Shown here: piece after piece, positions 10,301 to 18,540 of the stretch | Numbering within the stretch: the first letter of the stretch is position 1 | Layout of the letters: every line of letters begins with the position of its first letter | Assembly: GCA_049279675.1 (NCBI GenBank) | Contig: JBAPOP010000168.1 | Location: 124,001 to 188,000 of the forward strand | Reading direction: 5' to 3' | From: Palsa-147 sp049279675 | Lineage (GTDB): Bacteria > Acidobacteriota > Terriglobia > Acidiferrales > UBA7541 | Length of the DNA: 64,000 nt | Notes under the pieces: model-generated | Databases searched by the model: none | What the model saw: the letters and a program-made list of their open reading frames with translations, nothing else | What the model was told of the DNA's origin: nothing | Position numbers and translations under genes: made by a program

Positions 10301-13300
10301 TCCGCTCGCCGTCACGGTGAAAGATCCTGCCGATCCGAGGCTGAAGGTGGTAGCGGACGCGCTCGTAATCACCGGTTCTTCGTTCACGTTCAGCGTGAAG
10401 CTCTGCGTTGCGTTCGGGTTGACGCCGTTGCTCGCCGTCAAGGTCAGCGGATATACGCCGCCTGTTCCCGTTGCGGGCGCTCCGCCAAGAATGCCCGTGT
10501 CCGTATTCAGCGTGACGCCGCTCGGCAACGAGCCGGACGCAGTCAGCGTCGGCGCAGGAGAACCTGTCTCGGTAATCAGGAAAAATCCAGTGGCGCCGGC
10601 GGTGAAGGTCGTGCTCGATGCACTCGTAATCGCCGGAGCAGCGCTCGGCGGAATTTCCGTCGTGGGGGGGAAAGCCACGACTACGTCGTTGAACTGCTTC
10701 GTGGATCCGCCGATTCCGGAATCAACTTTTTTCGTCGGATTGAAGAATGTCGTGATGTCGAATTCAAACTGGCATGAATACGATTGCGGCGTCGAGCCGA
10801 TCAACATCGGCTGCGTGCAGAGTGTGCCGTATGCGGCCGAAGGTGTTGGCGGAGAATCCGGATCGTCGAAAAGCCGCGGAGTGCTGCCGGTCCAATAGGG
10901 CGCAGGCGGCGCGAAGGAGTCGTTGTTCCACGTGATCTCCCAATTGACGCCGCCGCTATAATTCGCTGGATTCGGCTCGGTTCCCTGCGTGCCGGAATAG
11001 ACCACGTAGTGGACGCAATTTCCATTCGCGTAGGGATAGCACAGCGGCGTGACCACGCCGTTTGCGATCGTCGTGCCGGGGAAAAACGTCGCAAATCGGC
11101 AATCGAAATCGTTCAAGACAGTGTTGCCGTTCTCGCAGATTCCGTCGGCTTGCGTGGGCGGGACTTCGGTGGCTGTCACGGTCACCGTAAAACTCGTGCT
11201 TACATTTGGAATCGTCAATTGCAGCGAGTGCGCATTAGGGTCCGTACAAGGATTCGCCGGCGTCGGATTGGGATTCGATGGGCAATTGAAAGTGGCCATC
11301 TGCGCGGAGTCATTGCCGGCAGGGAACGTGATGTTCACAGAGACTGGTGCGGCCGCAAAATTTGCTGTCACGGATTCCGCAGCGCTCATTGTGACCGTAC
11401 ATGTCGGCGAAGTTGTGGAATTGGCGCAGGCTCCGCCCCATCCCGCGAATGTCGATGGCGCTGCCGGACTCGCCGTCAGCGTAACCAATGTCCCGGTCTC
11501 ATAATTGCCGGCACATGTGCCTGTTGTGATTCCGTTCGCCTCGCTGCAATTAATCGCCTGGAGATCGTCAGTCACCGTTCCTGTGCCGGTTCCCAGTTCT
11601 GCAACCGTCAGCGTTTGCGTCGTGGAACTGCCGGTCCCAGCCGTCAACACGACAGCTTGAGGAACGGACGAGAAGTTGTACGTGAGCGTCCAGTTGATGC
11701 CCGCCGGCAGAGCCGGGGAATTGATCGAGGAAAATGTCCCGGCGATCGAACCAGCGGTGAGCACCGTGAACTGATTGCCGGATACGGGAGCAAATCCGTT
11801 GGTGAAACTTACATCGAGCGCCCCGCTCAAGCTGGCGGTTCCCGATACATTGAGTTGTGAGTATTGCGTGCCCGCCGTCAGTCCGCCGATTACGACGCCT
11901 ACCGCGCCAACCGACGTCTGCGTTAGGTTGTTGCTATTCGAAATCGATCCCGCGTTCGGCGATCCATTCGGCACGATTTCGCCGGAATTCGTGACCGGCG
12001 TGCTCAGTTGCAATGTGCCGGTTCCAGTTGATTCGATCAGCCCCTGATTCGTGAGCGTCGACGTAGTAATTTGCAGCGTGGCCCCGGCGGTGTTTGCGTT
12101 TATCGTTCCTTCGTTGACGACGGCCAAGCCGTTGTAGCCGATGATTCCCGTTCCCTGGATTGTGTTGTTGACGTTGGTGAGGACAGTCGAGCCAACATTC
12201 TGGTACATGTAGGCGTTGCCCCCGCCGCCCGTTGTGCCCATCGTCACCGTTCCGCCACCCGTCAGAGTCACGTTGCCGTTCGTGATCAGAGCGGTGGTGG
12301 TGTTCCCAGCCATCAGCTGAATCACGCCCGTGTTGTTGATCGTCCCGACGGCGTACGCATCTGTGTTGTTCGTAACAGAGTAGGTTCCGACTATCGTGAT
12401 CGGGCCCTGCGTGTTGCCGTCGAGCGTGACGTTGTTGCCGCCGACCAAATTTCCGAGCGCGCCGCCGTTGACAGTCGTAAGTGTTCCGCCCTGAATGGTT
12501 GGACTGGACAGAAATTCCACCATCGAGCCGCTGCCGTTCGAAGTGATGTGCGCTCCGGAGTTGTTGAAAATCGCGCCGCCGACCAATTGCAGAACGCCGC
12601 CGTTCGTCGCTTCCATCAAACCCTGGTTGGTAAGCGCGGATGGGTTTATGTACAACGCGCTCCCTGACAAATTTGCATTGATGATTCCGGCAGCCCCGTT
12701 GACGACAGCTAAGCCGTTGTACCCGATGTTTCCGGTTCCCTGGATTGTGTTGTTGACGTTGGTGAGAGTGGTCGAGCCGACATTCTGATACAAATAGGCG
12801 CTTCCGCCGCCGCCCGTCGTGCCCATCGTCACCGTCCCGCCGCCAGTCAAAGTCAAATTTCCATTTGTGAGCATAGCGGTCGTAGTATTCCCGGCCGTCA
12901 CCTGAATCGCGCCGGTGTTGTTGAGCGTTCCCACGGCGTATGTGTTGGTGTTGTTCGTGAGGGAGAAGGTGCCGACGATCGTGATCGCGCCATGTGTGCT
13001 CGCGTCGAGTATGACGTCATTGCCGCTGACCAAAGTTCCGAGAACACCGCTGTTGACGGTCGTCAGCGTTCCGCCCTGAATGGTCGGACTGGACAGAAAT
13101 TCGACCATCGAGCCACTGCCGTTTGAAGTGATGTGCGCTCCGGTGTTGTTGAAGGTCGCGCCGCCGACCAATTGCAACACGCCGCCGTTTGTCGCCTCCA
13201 TCAAACCCTGGTTAGTAAGCGCAGATGGGTTTATGTACAACGCGTTCCCGGACAAGTTTGCGTTGATGATTCCGGCGGCTCCATTGACGACAGCCAAGCC

Positions 13301-16300
13301 GTTGTAACCGATGTTTCCAGTTCCCTGGATTGTATTGTTGACGTTGGTGAGGGTGGTTGAGCCCACGTTTTGGTAGAGGTAGGCGTTGCCTCCACCGCCC
13401 GTCGTGGACATCGACACTGTTCCGCCACCTGTCAGAGTCAGATTGCCATTCGTGATTAGAGCCGCGGTAGTGTTCCCAGCGATCACCTGAATCACGCCGG
13501 TGTTGTTGAGCGTTCCCACGGCATAAGTGTTGGTGTTGTTCGTGATGGAATAGGTGCCAACGAGGGTAATCGCGCCGTGAGTGCTGGCGTCGAGTGTTCC
13601 GCTATTTCCGCTAACCAAAGTTCCCAGAGCGCCGCCGCTGACAGTCGTCAGCGTTCCGCCCTGAATGATCGGGCTAGAAAGAAATTCCACCATCGAACCG
13701 CTGCCGTTCGACGTGATGTGCGCTCCGGTGTTGTTGAAGGTCGCGCCGCCGACCAATTGCAGAACGCCGCCGTTCGTCGCTTCCATCAAGCCTTGATTGG
13801 TCAGAGCGGTTGGATTTATGTACAACGCACTCCCTGACAAGTTTGCATTGATGATTCCGGCGGCTCCGTTGACGACAGCCAAGCCGTTGTAGCCAATGAT
13901 TCCGGTTCCTTGGATTGTGTTGTTGACGTTGGTGAGGGTGGTCGAGCCGACGTTTTGATACACGTAGGCGCTGCCGCCGTTTCCCGTGGTGGCCATAGCC
14001 ACCGTTCCGCCACCCGTCAGAGTCAAATTTCCATTCGTGATCAGAGCGGCGGTCGTGTTGTCGGCATTCACCTGAATCACGCCGGTGTTGTTGAGAGTTC
14101 CCACGGCATAAGTGTTGGTGTTGTTCGTGATGGAATAGGTGCCAATGAGGGTAATCGCGCCGTGAGTGCTGGCGTCGAGTGTCCCGCCATTGCCGCTGAC
14201 CAAAGTTCCGAGAGCACCGCCGTTGACGGTCGTCAGTGTTCCGCCCTGAATGATCGGGCTGGACAAAAATTCGACCATCGAGCCGGTGCCGTTCGACGTG
14301 ATGTGTGCTCCGGCGTTGTTGAAGGTTGCGCCGCCGACCAACTGCAGGACACCGCTGCTCGTCGCTTCCATCAATCCTTGGTTTGTAAGTCCGGCTACGC
14401 TCAGGTACAACGCGCCGGCTGGAGTATTCGCGTCCATCGTTCCAGCGGCTCCGTTGATTACGGTTAATCCGTTGTAGCCGATAATCCCCATTCCTTGGAT
14501 CGAATTGTTGACGTTGGTAAGCGTCGAACCGCCGTTCTCGTAAATGTAAGCATTCCCCCCGGCGCCGGTCGTGGACATCGTGAGCGTTCCGCCGCCTGTG
14601 AGGGCCACATTGCCGCTGATAATCAGCGCGGCAGTTGTGTTCGCGGCACTGATGAAAATCTGACCCGAGTTGGAAATGTTGCCCGCGACGGTGAGGTTTG
14701 TGTTGTTGCTGATTGTGAGGCTGTCGCCAGTGTCGATATAGAGATTGCCCACGGTAATGGATTCATCGAGGGTGACCGCGGACGTTCCTGGCGTTCCATC
14801 GGCGATACACACGTTCGCGCCGCTAGCTGGAACGGAGCCGCCGACCCACATCGCCGGATTGCTCCAGTTGCCCGTTCCGCCGATCCAGTTTGTCGTCGCG
14901 CCCGTGCAGGCCGTCGCCCCGGTCAGAGTGAATGTCGCAGTAACAGTCGCGTCGGCCGTAATCGTGAATGCGCAAGTGGCGGCAGTGCCCGTGCACGCAC
15001 CGCTCCACTGGACGAATCCCGAACCCGCACCCGGAGCCGCCGTCAATGTAATCTGTGTTCCGGTCGGGAAAGTTGCCGAGCACGTTGGTTCGCACGTGAT
15101 TCCGGAAGGACTGCTGGCCACCGAACCGGCGCCGGAACCTGAAGCGCCAATATTAAGTGTGTACGCCGGTATCGCGCTTCCAGTGCCGGAAAGCGCCACG
15201 GATTGAATGCTGCCCGAAACGCCATATGAATTGTCAGTGAATACAAGTGCAGCGGCTTCGCCGCTCGTCGTCGTGGGAGTGAATACCACGAACACTGTGC
15301 ATGAGGCACCGGGAGCCAGGGTATTGCCTTGCGAGCTACACGTGTCGCCAGAGCCTTCTGCGAAATCCGAACTATTCGCGCCGGTGAATCCATAAGAGAA
15401 CGTCAGCGATGCTGCACCCTCGTTGACGAAATACGCTGTCTGCGCCGCGCTCGGTGTGTTTTGCGTCTGAGGGGCAAAGGTCAATGCGGGAGGAAAAGCA
15501 GTCGCAACCTGCGGAGCCACAAGAAATCCGTAAGCAGTGATCGTCCCAATGAGTGGACTGCTCTGCGCGCCCGTGCTCGCGGAAGTGCCGTCTTCACCAT
15601 CAGTCGCGAAGGCATAGACGATATGAAATCCCGGCGTAAGCGGAGTGGCAACGGTCGCGCTGAAGGCCGCAGAATTCCCAGACGAAGTGCCTCGGAGTGC
15701 GGCCGTCCACGCGCCAGACCAACTATCGATTTGATACGCAAGATTGTCTGCAGCGGTGCCCGTCAGGCCATTCGTCGTAGTGAAACTGAATGACGGAGTT
15801 TCCGTTGCCGTTTGATTGTTAGCGAGCGCCGTGATAGTTGTCTGGAGCGCATTTGTTTGAACCTGCTGCTCGGCGATGGCAGTGGCGTTAGCACTGTAAT
15901 AGTTAACGACGTATGTATCATTCGTCACCGGATTTACGGCGACAGCAAACGATTGTTGCGCATTCGCGTCCGTGACGCCAAAAGCCGCGTTCGTCACTCC
16001 GTCAATCGCGGTCACGTTGCCGTCGTAATTAGCGACGTAAATCTTGTTTGTCGTCGGATTCACAGTAATCGCGTTGGGTGAAAGTAGGCTGGAGCTCGTA
16101 ATCGTCGTCGTGCTATTCGTCGCGCCGTCGATGACGGTAACGCTTCCAGTCTCATTCCCCGCACCGGCGACATAAATTTGATTCGTAATCGAATTGACCG
16201 CCAGGGCGACGGGAGAGTTCGATACCGTCACCGTCGTCGTAACTAAATTCGTGGCGCCGCTAATCACCGAAACACTCGAGCTGTCGGCATTCGCGACGTA

Positions 16301-18106
16301 CACCGTGTTCGTTGCCGGATTCACCGCAATCGCCTGCGGATAAGTCCCCACGCCGATGGACGCCACATACGAACCCGTGGCGCCGTCGAATACGCTGACG
16401 CTGTCGCTGCCCGAGTTCGCGACGTATACCTGCCCCGTCGCAGGATTCACGGCTATGGCCGAGGGACCGAGCGCCGACGGATCGAAAATTACGCTGACGT
16501 GATTGCTGTTCGCGGCGTTGATCACGGAGACGTTGTTCGTCGCACTATTCGCCGCGTAAATCGAGTTGGTCACGGGATTCACAGCAATCGCTACCGGCTG
16601 CGATGTTTCCGGCGCCGTGATCGTAGTGACGTGATTGCTGTTCGCGGCGCTGATCGCCGTGATCGTGCCGCTCGTCTGGTCTGCGACGTAAATCGTGTTC
16701 GTCGCGGGATTCACGGCGATTGCCGTCGGGCCAATCGCGCTTGAGTCCGTTACAGTCGAGACGCTGTTGTTGTTCGCCGGATTGATCACCGTGACTGTGT
16801 GGCTGCCAGAACTGTCGTTGTTGGCCACGTACACTTCATTCGTAACCGGATTCACCGCAATCGCATTTGGGCTCGAAAACGATGAATCAGAGATCGAAGT
16901 GACCGTGTAGGTCGCGCCACTAATCACGGTGACGTTGGCGCTGCCGTTGTTCGCCACGTATGCCATGCCGGTAACAGGATTGACCGCGATCGCCACGGGA
17001 TTCGTTCCCGCTGCCGGCGAAGTCGCAATGGTGTTCGTCGTTCCGTTGATGGCAGTGACGTTCGCACTTCCGTTGTTCGCAACGTATACCGTGTTCGTCA
17101 ACAGATTCAGCGCGACGGCAATTGGGGCGCTCGCGCTCGGATCGGTGAGCGTGCCGGGAACATTGTTCGTCCCGTTAATCACCGTGAGGTTGCCGCTGCC
17201 GTTATTCGCGACGTAAATCGTGTTGCTCACCGGATTCACGGCGACGGCGATCGGATTCGTTCCGGCAGCGATAGCAGTACCGGCAGTCGGCGGATTTGTA
17301 TTTCCGTTGATGGGCGTGACGCTGCTGCCAGCGTTGTTCGCGACGTAAATCATGTTGGTCGCGGGATTCACGGCGATTGCGACCGGATTCGCGCCGACGG
17401 AAATCGCGGTCTCCGCGGCCGGAGGATTTGCCGCCCCGTTGATGGGGGTCACGTTGTTGCTGCCATTGTTCGCGACGTAAATCATGTTGGTTGCGGGATT
17501 CACGGCGATTGCGACCGGATTCGCGCCGACGGAAATCGCGGTCCCCGCGGCCGGAGGATTTGCCGCTCCGTTGATGGGGGTCACGTTGTTGCTGCCATTG
17601 TTCGCGACGTAAATCATGTTGGTCGCGGGATTCACAGCGATAGCTGCCGGGCTCGTGCCGACGGGAATCGCAGTTCCGGCAGTTGGGGGATTCGCGGCTC
17701 CGTTGATGGGCGTGACGCTGTTGCTGCCCTTATTGGCGACGTAAATCATGTTCGTGACTGGGTTCACGGCCACAGCGACAGGATCGCTGCCGACGGTGAT
17801 AGTCGCTGTCACCAGGCCCGTGGCGCCGTTAATCACGCTCACGGTGCCGTCCGACGAATTGAGCACGTAGATCGTGTTTGTTAGTGGGTTTGTAGCTGCT
17901 GCCGCGGGGGCGGTGCCGACGTCTATCGTGCCTGTCACGCTTTGCGCGGATGCAAATGAACAAAATAGAAGGGCGGCGATGAAGACCAGAGCGGTCCTGG
18001 AGACAATGCGAAGCGCGCGTTCCCTCACTGAACATTCCCGAATGCGTGTAGGCATCTCATGCGGGACATTGGCTGTCACCGGGCGATGAATTTTAGAAAT
18101 TGTCAT
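7388..18106 (-). CDS. Giant exported multi-domain repeat protein (YVTN propeller, tandem repeats, Ig-like, choice-of-anchor D)
   Basis: About 3570 residues. A signal peptide (hydrophobic core TALVFIAALLFCSFASA, then Q) is followed by 16 YVTN-type blades of 42-46 residues (recurring 'AIAVNPxTNxIYVANN'). Next come an Ig-like domain, a choice-of-anchor D segment and an InlB-type module with GACTG Cys pairs. Then a tandem array of 195-residue units with a cap, two copies of a roughly 500-residue block (InlB-type piece, Cys-containing module, He_PIG-type Ig-like domains), bacterial Ig-like repeats and two C-terminal ASH/choice-of-anchor D domains ending 'ISLAGNGN'. No LPXTG, PEP-CTERM or autotransporter barrel is visible. 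Starts at 18106 (ATG), 18112 (GTG) and 18055 (ATG) are all possible; none has a strong ribosome-binding site. Expected to be cell-surface or secreted, perhaps adhesive; that role is inference. Confidence 0.85.
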   Translation of the reverse strand: MTISKIHRPVTANVPHEMPTRIRECSVRERALRIVSRTALVFIAALLFCSFASAQSVTGTIDVGTAPAAAATNPLTNTIYVLNSSDGTVSVINGATGLVTATITVGSDPVAVAVNPVTNMIYVANKGSNSVTPINGAANPPTAGTAIPVGTSPAAIAVNPATNMIYVANNGSNNVTPINGAANPPAAGTAISVGANPVAIAVNPATNMIYVANNGSNNVTPINGAANPPAAETAISVGANPVAIAVNPATNMIYVANNAGSSVTPINGNTNPPTAGTAIAAGTNPIAVAVNPVSNTIYVANNGSGNLTVINGTNNVPGTLTDPSASAPIAVALNLLTNTVYVANNGSANVTAINGTTNTIATSPAAGTNPVAIAVNPVTGMAYVANNGSANVTVISGATYTVTSISDSSFSSPNAIAVNPVTNEVYVANNDSSGSHTVTVINPANNNSVSTVTDSSAIGPTAIAVNPATNTIYVADQTSGTITAISAANSNHVTTITAPETSQPVAIAVNPVTNSIYAANSATNNVSVINAANSNHVSVIFDPSALGPSAIAVNPATGQVYVANSGSDSVSVFDGATGSYVASIGVGTYPQAIAVNPATNTVYVANADSSSVSVISGATNLVTTTVTVSNSPVALAVNSITNQIYVAGAGNETGSVTVIDGATNSTTTITSSSLLSPNAITVNPTTNKIYVANYDGNVTAIDGVTNAAFGVTDANAQQSFAVAVNPVTNDTYVVNYYSANATAIAEQQVQTNALQTTITALANNQTATETPSFSFTTTNGLTGTAADNLAYQIDSWSGAWTAALRGTSSGNSAAFSATVATPLTPGFHIVYAFATDGEDGTSASTGAQSSPLIGTITAYGFLVAPQVATAFPPALTFAPQTQNTPSAAQTAYFVNEGAASLTFSYGFTGANSSDFAEGSGDTCSSQGNTLAPGASCTVFVVFTPTTTSGEAAALVFTDNSYGVSGSIQSVALSGTGSAIPAYTLNIGASGSGAGSVASSPSGITCEPTCSATFPTGTQITLTAAPGAGSGFVQWSGACTGTAATCAFTITADATVTATFTLTGATACTGATTNWIGGTGNWSNPAMWVGGSVPASGANVCIADGTPGTSAVTLDESITVGNLYIDTGDSLTISNNTNLTVAGNISNSGQIFISAANTTAALIISGNVALTGGGTLTMSTTGAGGNAYIYENGGSTLTNVNNSIQGMGIIGYNGLTVINGAAGTMDANTPAGALYLSVAGLTNQGLMEATSSGVLQLVGGATFNNAGAHITSNGTGSMVEFLSSPIIQGGTLTTVNGGALGTLVSGNGGTLDASTHGAITLIGTYSITNNTNTYAVGTLNNTGVIQVNADNTTAALITNGNLTLTGGGTVAMATTGNGGSAYVYQNVGSTTLTNVNNTIQGTGIIGYNGLAVVNGAAGIINANLSGSALYINPTALTNQGLMEATNGGVLQLVGGATFNNTGAHITSNGSGSMVEFLSSPIIQGGTLTTVSGGALGTLVSGNSGTLDASTHGAITLVGTYSITNNTNTYAVGTLNNTGVIQVIAGNTTAALITNGNLTLTGGGTVSMSTTGGGGNAYLYQNVGSTTLTNVNNTIQGTGNIGYNGLAVVNGAAGIINANLSGNALYINPSALTNQGLMEATNGGVLQLVGGATFNNTGAHITSNGSGSMVEFLSSPTIQGGTLTTVNSGVLGTLVSGNDVILDASTHGAITIVGTFSLTNNTNTYAVGTLNNTGAIQVTAGNTTTAMLTNGNLTLTGGGTVTMGTTGGGGSAYLYQNVGSTTLTNVNNTIQGTGNIGYNGLAVVNGAAGIINANLSGSALYINPSALTNQGLMEATNGGVLQLVGGAIFNNSGAHITSNGSGSMVEFLSSPTIQGGTLTTVNGGALGNLVGGNNVTLDGNTQGPITIVGTYSVTNNTDAYAVGTINNTGVIQLMAGNTTTALITNGNVTLTGGGTVTMGTTGGGGNAYMYQNVGSTVLTNVNNTIQGTGIIGYNGLAVVNEGTINANTAGATLQITTSTLTNQGLIESTGTGTLQLSTPVTNSGEIVPNGSPNAGSISNSNNLTQTSVGAVGVVIGGLTAGTQYSQLNVSGTASLSGALDVSFTNGFAPVSGNQFTVLTAGSIAGTFSSINSPALPAGINWTLTYNFSSVPQAVVLTAGTGSSTTQTLTVAELGTGTGTVTDDLQAINCSEANGITTGTCAGNYETGTLVTLTASPAAPSTFAGWGGACANSTTSPTCTVTMSAAESVTANFAAAPVSVNITFPAGNDSAQMATFNCPSNPNPTPANPCTDPNAHSLQLTIPNVSTSFTVTVTATEVPPTQADGICENGNTVLNDFDCRFATFFPGTTIANGVVTPLCYPYANGNCVHYVVYSGTQGTEPNPANYSGGVNWEITWNNDSFAPPAPYWTGSTPRLFDDPDSPPTPSAAYGTLCTQPMLIGSTPQSYSCQFEFDITTFFNPTKKVDSGIGGSTKQFNDVVVAFPPTTEIPPSAAPAITSASSTTFTAGATGFFLITETGSPAPTLTASGSLPSGVTLNTDTGILGGAPATGTGGVYPLTLTASNGVNPNATQSFTLNVNEEPVITSASATTFSLGSAGSFTVTASGFPLPTFSETGALPAGVTLNSTSGVLGGTPSTSGVYSIQIVATNSLGSSASQAFTLTVSQASGTVTLSVTELGTGAGLVTDNLQQISCSEASGVGSGPCSTSYPNPTTVTLTPIVQNESTTFAGWGGVCATLGTPTGCTVALSASASVTANFVAGPAMMNLTFPAGANSSQMATFDCPSNANPTPANPCTDPNAHALQLTIPNVTTSFTVTVLATEVPPTLADGLCENGNTVLNDFDCRFTTFFGDGTDAAGDSIVPLCYPFANGNCVHYLVYSGTPGTEPDPSLYSGGVYWEITWNNDTFAPPAPYWTGSTPQLYDDPDGPASIGAIGTSCGQPMTINGVNQSYACQFEFDITTFYDPTKPVDSGIGGSTKQFNDVVVAFPPTVAGTNPIQPPPTATTPAISGACLEGCVNTSSTISFSTGTGGSFQVVPTGYPAPTLTETGALPTGITLNGVTGILGGTPTATGTFNITLTATNSAGTATQNLAITVSALSQTITFTTNAPASAVYNSNFTVAATASSELAVVFISSGACTNVGATYTMTAGTGTCSVIANQPGNGNYSAAPTVTQTVNATPAGQTISFTTSAPATATYGSSFTVAATASSGLPVAFASSGACANSGATYMINAGSGTCTVIANQGGNGNYSAATQVTESTTATKATSTTTITSNSPNPSTVGSPVAIGVKVTGTGTPSGSVTVTATLSSTSTTCTVTLSSGTGTCSVTLSTAGTWTLTAAYGGDGNFSSSTSAGTSQIVNAASGSTLKISPPTLNFGTVYAGTTTFQTSTLTNTGSSMITFTNFNVMPISGDDSSGFLGIELCPRTLNAGRSCVVIMSFTANSDVSKTHAANLEIVDNASGSPQMVFMSATVINPQAYLSSNYLNFGNQKTGTTSAAKQVTLTNAGTTPLTLSGLTVTGNFAIASGGCTGTTSLAPGANCAINVTFTPTTRGQKTGLVKISDNARSNQQYISLAGNGN
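9160..10105 (-). repeat. Copy 2 of the duplicated InlB-type plus Cys-containing module in the giant gene
   Basis: Encodes a block from 'LSVTELGTGAGLV' to 'GGSTKQFNDVVVAFPP'. The same order of features recurs in the other copy about 1509 bases upstream in the gene: FAGWGG with paired Cys, 'FPAGxxSxQMATFxCPSN', 'CENGNTVLNDFDCRF', 'CYPxANGNCVHYxVYSG', 'WEITWNNDxFAPPAPYWTGSTP'. Spacing was measured from the shared stretch that starts at 9180 here and 10689 there. Confidence 0.75.
10665..11610 (-). repeat. Copy 1 of the duplicated InlB-type plus Cys-containing module in the giant gene
   Basis: Encodes the block from 'LTVAELGTGTGTV' to 'GGSTKQFNDVVVAFPP'. Codons differ from copy 2 at many third positions, so this duplication is older than the 585-base and 132-base arrays in the same gene. 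The conserved cysteines keep identical spacing between the copies, which suggests disulfides in the exported protein (inference). Confidence 0.75.
12070..14660 (-). repeat. Tandem 585-bp repeat array (195 residues per unit) inside the giant gene
   Basis: A marker sequence (CTGAATGgT/aT/C) begins at 12491, 13076, 13661 and 14246, an exact 585-base period. A second marker (CCCTGGATTG) begins at 12153 and 12738 with the same period. The array holds about four full units plus a diverged leading part (14400-14660) and a trailing cap near 12000. Each unit encodes 'LTNQGLMEAT', 'GGATFNNxGAHITSNG', 'QGGTLTTV', 'TYSITNNTNTYAVGTLNNTG' and 'TIQGTGxIGYNGLAVVN'. This is beta-helix-like, resembling autotransporter passenger repeats. 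Near-identity of neighbouring units suggests recent duplication or gene conversion. Confidence 0.88.
17290..17820 (-). repeat. 132-bp near-identical YVTN blade repeats
   Basis: The stretch GCGACGTAAATCATGTTGGT starts at 17340, 17472 and 17604, with a close variant at 17736, giving an exact 132-base (44-codon) period. These are blades 2-5 of the propeller. They are far more alike in DNA than the remaining blades, pointing to recent amplification. Confidence 0.85.
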
Positions 18107-18540
18107 TGGCACTTTACTCGCAGCGCCTCACGACGCAAGAGAAAACTGAATCTCGCAGCAACGACTTCCTAAGTATCCCGATTGCCGTCGCAATTTCCCT
18201 TGGACGGACATTCGTGGAGCTTCGACCACCAAAAAAGTCATCGGCTCGGCTGCGGTCTTGATCCCGATTTTCGCGTACGATACCCAGTCATCGTGGCGTT
18301 GTATCGAGCCACCGCACCCCTGCGCAAATCACACGATGACGTCACCGTGAATAAAGCAAGTGGCCATCCATAGGCAAGTGCCTGTATTTAAATGTGTTAG
18401 CTCTTCAGCGGCTCGACGGCTCGGCAGAACAATGCTTAATTCAGGCAAGTTGATTCACATCCCAGAATGGAACCTTTCGCAATTGTTGAGTCGCGACATT
18501 TCTGGATTCGCCGGCAAGGAATCGGTTATAACGGCTGTTC
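18107..18540. other. Divergent intergenic region upstream of giant gene and ABC operon
   Basis: A gap of about 430 bases. It contains an 18-base near-perfect palindrome at 18332-18349, a short palindrome AGGCA-AG-TGCCT (18372-18383), and a -10-like TATAAC (18527-18532) about 9 bases before the ABC gene's ATG, which would make that transcript nearly leaderless. No -35 element with good spacing is seen, and no gene or RNA was recognised. Confidence 0.45.
18332..18349. promoter_or_regulatory. 18-bp palindrome centred on TGACGTCA, candidate operator
   Basis: The sequence CACGATGACGTCACCGTG is a perfect inverted repeat except for one pair (A/C at 18336/18345). It lies in the non-coding gap between the divergent giant gene and the ABC transporter operon, a natural place for a dimeric regulator. 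The regulator is unknown. Confidence 0.4.

Noticed and set aside
10784..11860. 358-codon plus-strand frame opposite the giant gene (and similar ones at 8573, 9497, 12071, 13910)
   Set aside because: Arg/Cys-rich antisense readings of the repeat gene; they inherit its 585-base periodicity and have no independent signals.
17290..17820. Regular short-period repeats that might suggest a CRISPR array
   Set aside because: The 132-base period is a whole number of codons inside an open reading frame and encodes YVTN blades; there are no unique spacers between short repeats.
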